Shown piece after piece: positions 5,015 to 6,161 of a stretch of 6,161 bases of DNA; position 1 is the stretch's first letter; the number at the start of each line of letters is the position of its first letter. The position numbers and the translations under genes are program-made. This DNA comes from Pseudomonadota bacterium. Its GTDB lineage: Bacteria; Pseudomonadota; Gammaproteobacteria; Steroidobacterales; Steroidobacteraceae. The notes under the pieces were generated by a model. It was not told the DNA's origin and searched no databases. It worked only from the letters and a program-made list of their open reading frames with translations. The stretch covers positions 1-6,161 of the forward strand of contig CANGMU010000142.1 of the NCBI GenBank assembly GCA_947454665.1. Direction: 5' to 3'.

Positions 5015-6161
5015 ATGAATCGTTACGAATCGAAGACGCCCGCCGGCGTGTACGCCGTGCGCAATGCAGTCAGGCTTTCGCTGTGTGCAGGCCTCTCCAC
5101 CCTCTTCGTGGCGGCTTCCGCGGGCGCTGCGACGCCGGCGAACGACGACGCGCTTGCCGAGGTCGTGGTGACTGCGCAGTTCCGCGAGCAGAACCTGCAG
5201 TCGACGCCGCTGTCGATCACGGCCGTATCCGCCGCGCTGCTGGAATCGCGCAACCAGACGAACATCGCCGAGGTCGCCAACCAGGCGCCCAACGTGTCGC
5301 TGAAGCCGCAGGGCCAGGCCTATGGTCCGGCAATGGGCGCTTCGATCCGCGGCATCGGCCAATACGATTTCAACCCGGCCCTCGAACCGGGCGTCGGCAT
5401 CTACGTCGACGACGTGTACTACGCGACGCTGACGGGCTCCGTCCTGGACCTGCTGAACCTGGATCGCGTGGAGATCCTGCGTGGACCTCAGGGCACGCTG
5501 GCCGGACGCAATTCCATCGGCGGCGCGGTCAAGCTCTATTCCAAGAAAGCGACGGGATCCAACACCGGCAGCCTTTCCGCCACTTTTGGGTCCCGCAGCC
5601 GCCAGGACCTGCGTGGCAGTGCGGATTTCGCACTGAGCGATACGCTCTTTGCGCAAATCGCTGGTGTCAGCAAGCGTCAGGGCGGCTACATCACTCGTCT
5701 TGATTACGCGTGCAAAAACCCGAGCAGCGGTCTGCCGATCATCGCACCGGTCAGCGGCAATTGCGTTCTCGGCACGCAGGGTGACGTGAACTACGACGCG
5801 ATGCGCGCGGCGCTGCGCTGGATGCCGGCAGACAACCTGGAGATCGGCGTCGCCGTCGATATGACGGACGATGATCGCTCACCGGCCGGCGCAGTGATGG
5901 TTCAGGGCTCAACGGCCGTCAAGGCCAACATTCAACCCGTTCAGGCCACACCCAGCACCTACCTGCCGCTCTCCGCGTTCCTGGTGCCGTATGGCTCGTA
6001 CTACAACTACGCAACTTTCTATAACCCGGCCGGCACGTTCTCCCGGACTTCCGGTGGCGTCACCACCAATACGCCCGAACTGGAGACCCGGCCAGATATC
6101 CGCTCGAAGTTCAAGGGCTGGGGTACGTCCGGGAACATCGACTGGAAGATCAGCGATTCCC
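5015..6161 (+). CDS. TonB-dependent outer-membrane receptor, 3'-truncated by the window
   Basis: The open frame covers the first 382 residues with no stop before the edge, roughly half of a usual 700-850-residue receptor. These proteins import scarce or large ligands (iron chelates, vitamins, glycans, aromatic compounds) across the outer membrane using TonB/ExbBD energy. The signal peptide is long, with core residues about 21-36 and cleavage near Ala38-Ala39. The TonB box EVVVTAQ is at 49-55. The plug follows (about 60-180), with SIRGIGQ, GVGIYVDDVY and the family signature RGPQGTLAGRNSIGGAV (from Arg156), then the first barrel strands. A Cys233/Cys250 pair in an early extracellular loop may form a disulphide. 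No N-terminal FecA-type signalling domain is present, so it does not look like a transducer. Its own palindrome and promoter candidates lie upstream. The neighbours suggest the ligand is a carbon substrate, but the ligand cannot be read from this part. Confidence 0.93.
   Translation, partial: MNRYESKTPAGVYAVRNAVRLSLCAGLSTLFVAASAGAATPANDDALAEVVVTAQFREQNLQSTPLSITAVSAALLESRNQTNIAEVANQAPNVSLKPQGQAYGPAMGASIRGIGQYDFNPALEPGVGIYVDDVYYATLTGSVLDLLNLDRVEILRGPQGTLAGRNSIGGAVKLYSKKATGSNTGSLSATFGSRSRQDLRGSADFALSDTLFAQIAGVSKRQGGYITRLDYACKNPSSGLPIIAPVSGNCVLGTQGDVNYDAMRAALRWMPADNLEIGVAVDMTDDDRSPAGAVMVQGSTAVKANIQPVQATPSTYLPLSAFLVPYGSYYNYATFYNPAGTFSRTSGGVTTNTPELETRPDIRSKFKGWGTSGNIDWKISDS

Noticed and set aside
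5006..5656. Long minus-strand reading frame across the receptor gene
   Set aside because: Arg/Gly/Val-rich shadow translation with no recognisable motif; the plus strand encodes TonB box and plug signatures.
1..6161. tRNA, rRNA, CRISPR array, insertion sequence or phage genes
   Set aside because: None seen on reading both strands; coding genes fill nearly the whole window and gaps are all under 120 bp.

Overview
The window is GC-rich and gene-dense. It reads as chromosomal DNA of a free-living Gram-negative proteobacterium that oxidises unusual organic substrates in its envelope. The evidence is a TonB-dependent receptor with an EVVVTAQ TonB box, a periplasmic PQQ/haem c dehydrogenase, exported SnoaL-like proteins and a DUF6152 protein. 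From memory, this gene company is typical of sphingomonads and of gammaproteobacteria near Steroidobacteraceae/Nevskiales. The window alone does not decide between them.

Layout. At the left edge, on the minus strand, is the first 35 codons of an exported protein (1-107) that does not show up as a complete ORF. A 117-bp divergent spacer (108-224) separates it from a quinohaemoprotein alcohol dehydrogenase (225-2297, +). That gene ends one base from the stop of a convergent two-gene minus-strand operon: a tandem two-domain SnoaL/NTF2-like protein (4411-3032) followed by a single-domain paralogue (3027-2299). The downstream start is translationally coupled to the upstream stop. A 55-bp divergent spacer then leads to a small DUF6152 protein (4467-4901, +). 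A 113-bp gap follows, holding a possible terminator hairpin and a good operator-like palindrome. The window closes inside a TonB-dependent receptor (5015 to beyond 6161, +).

How the genes may work together (inference). Every gene here starts with an export signal; there is no cytoplasmic enzyme and no regulator. The receptor would bring a bulky or scarce compound across the outer membrane. The PQQ/haem enzyme would oxidise an alcohol or aldehyde group in the periplasm and pass electrons to the respiratory chain. The three SnoaL-like domains would bind or rearrange the substrate or product, and DUF6152 may be a small accessory, possibly metal-binding, protein. The substrate cannot be read from the sequence. 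The left-edge gene vaguely resembles the start of a tannase/feruloyl esterase, which would fit aromatic ester use, but this is weak.

The points most worth a second look are: the dehydrogenase metal site (a D-x-D motif of the kind found in lanthanide-dependent enzymes, together with Asp where the family usually has Glu); the replacement of a candidate catalytic His in both domains of the fused SnoaL protein while the single-domain paralogue keeps it; the His-His mature N-terminus predicted for DUF6152; and the palindrome upstream of the receptor gene.
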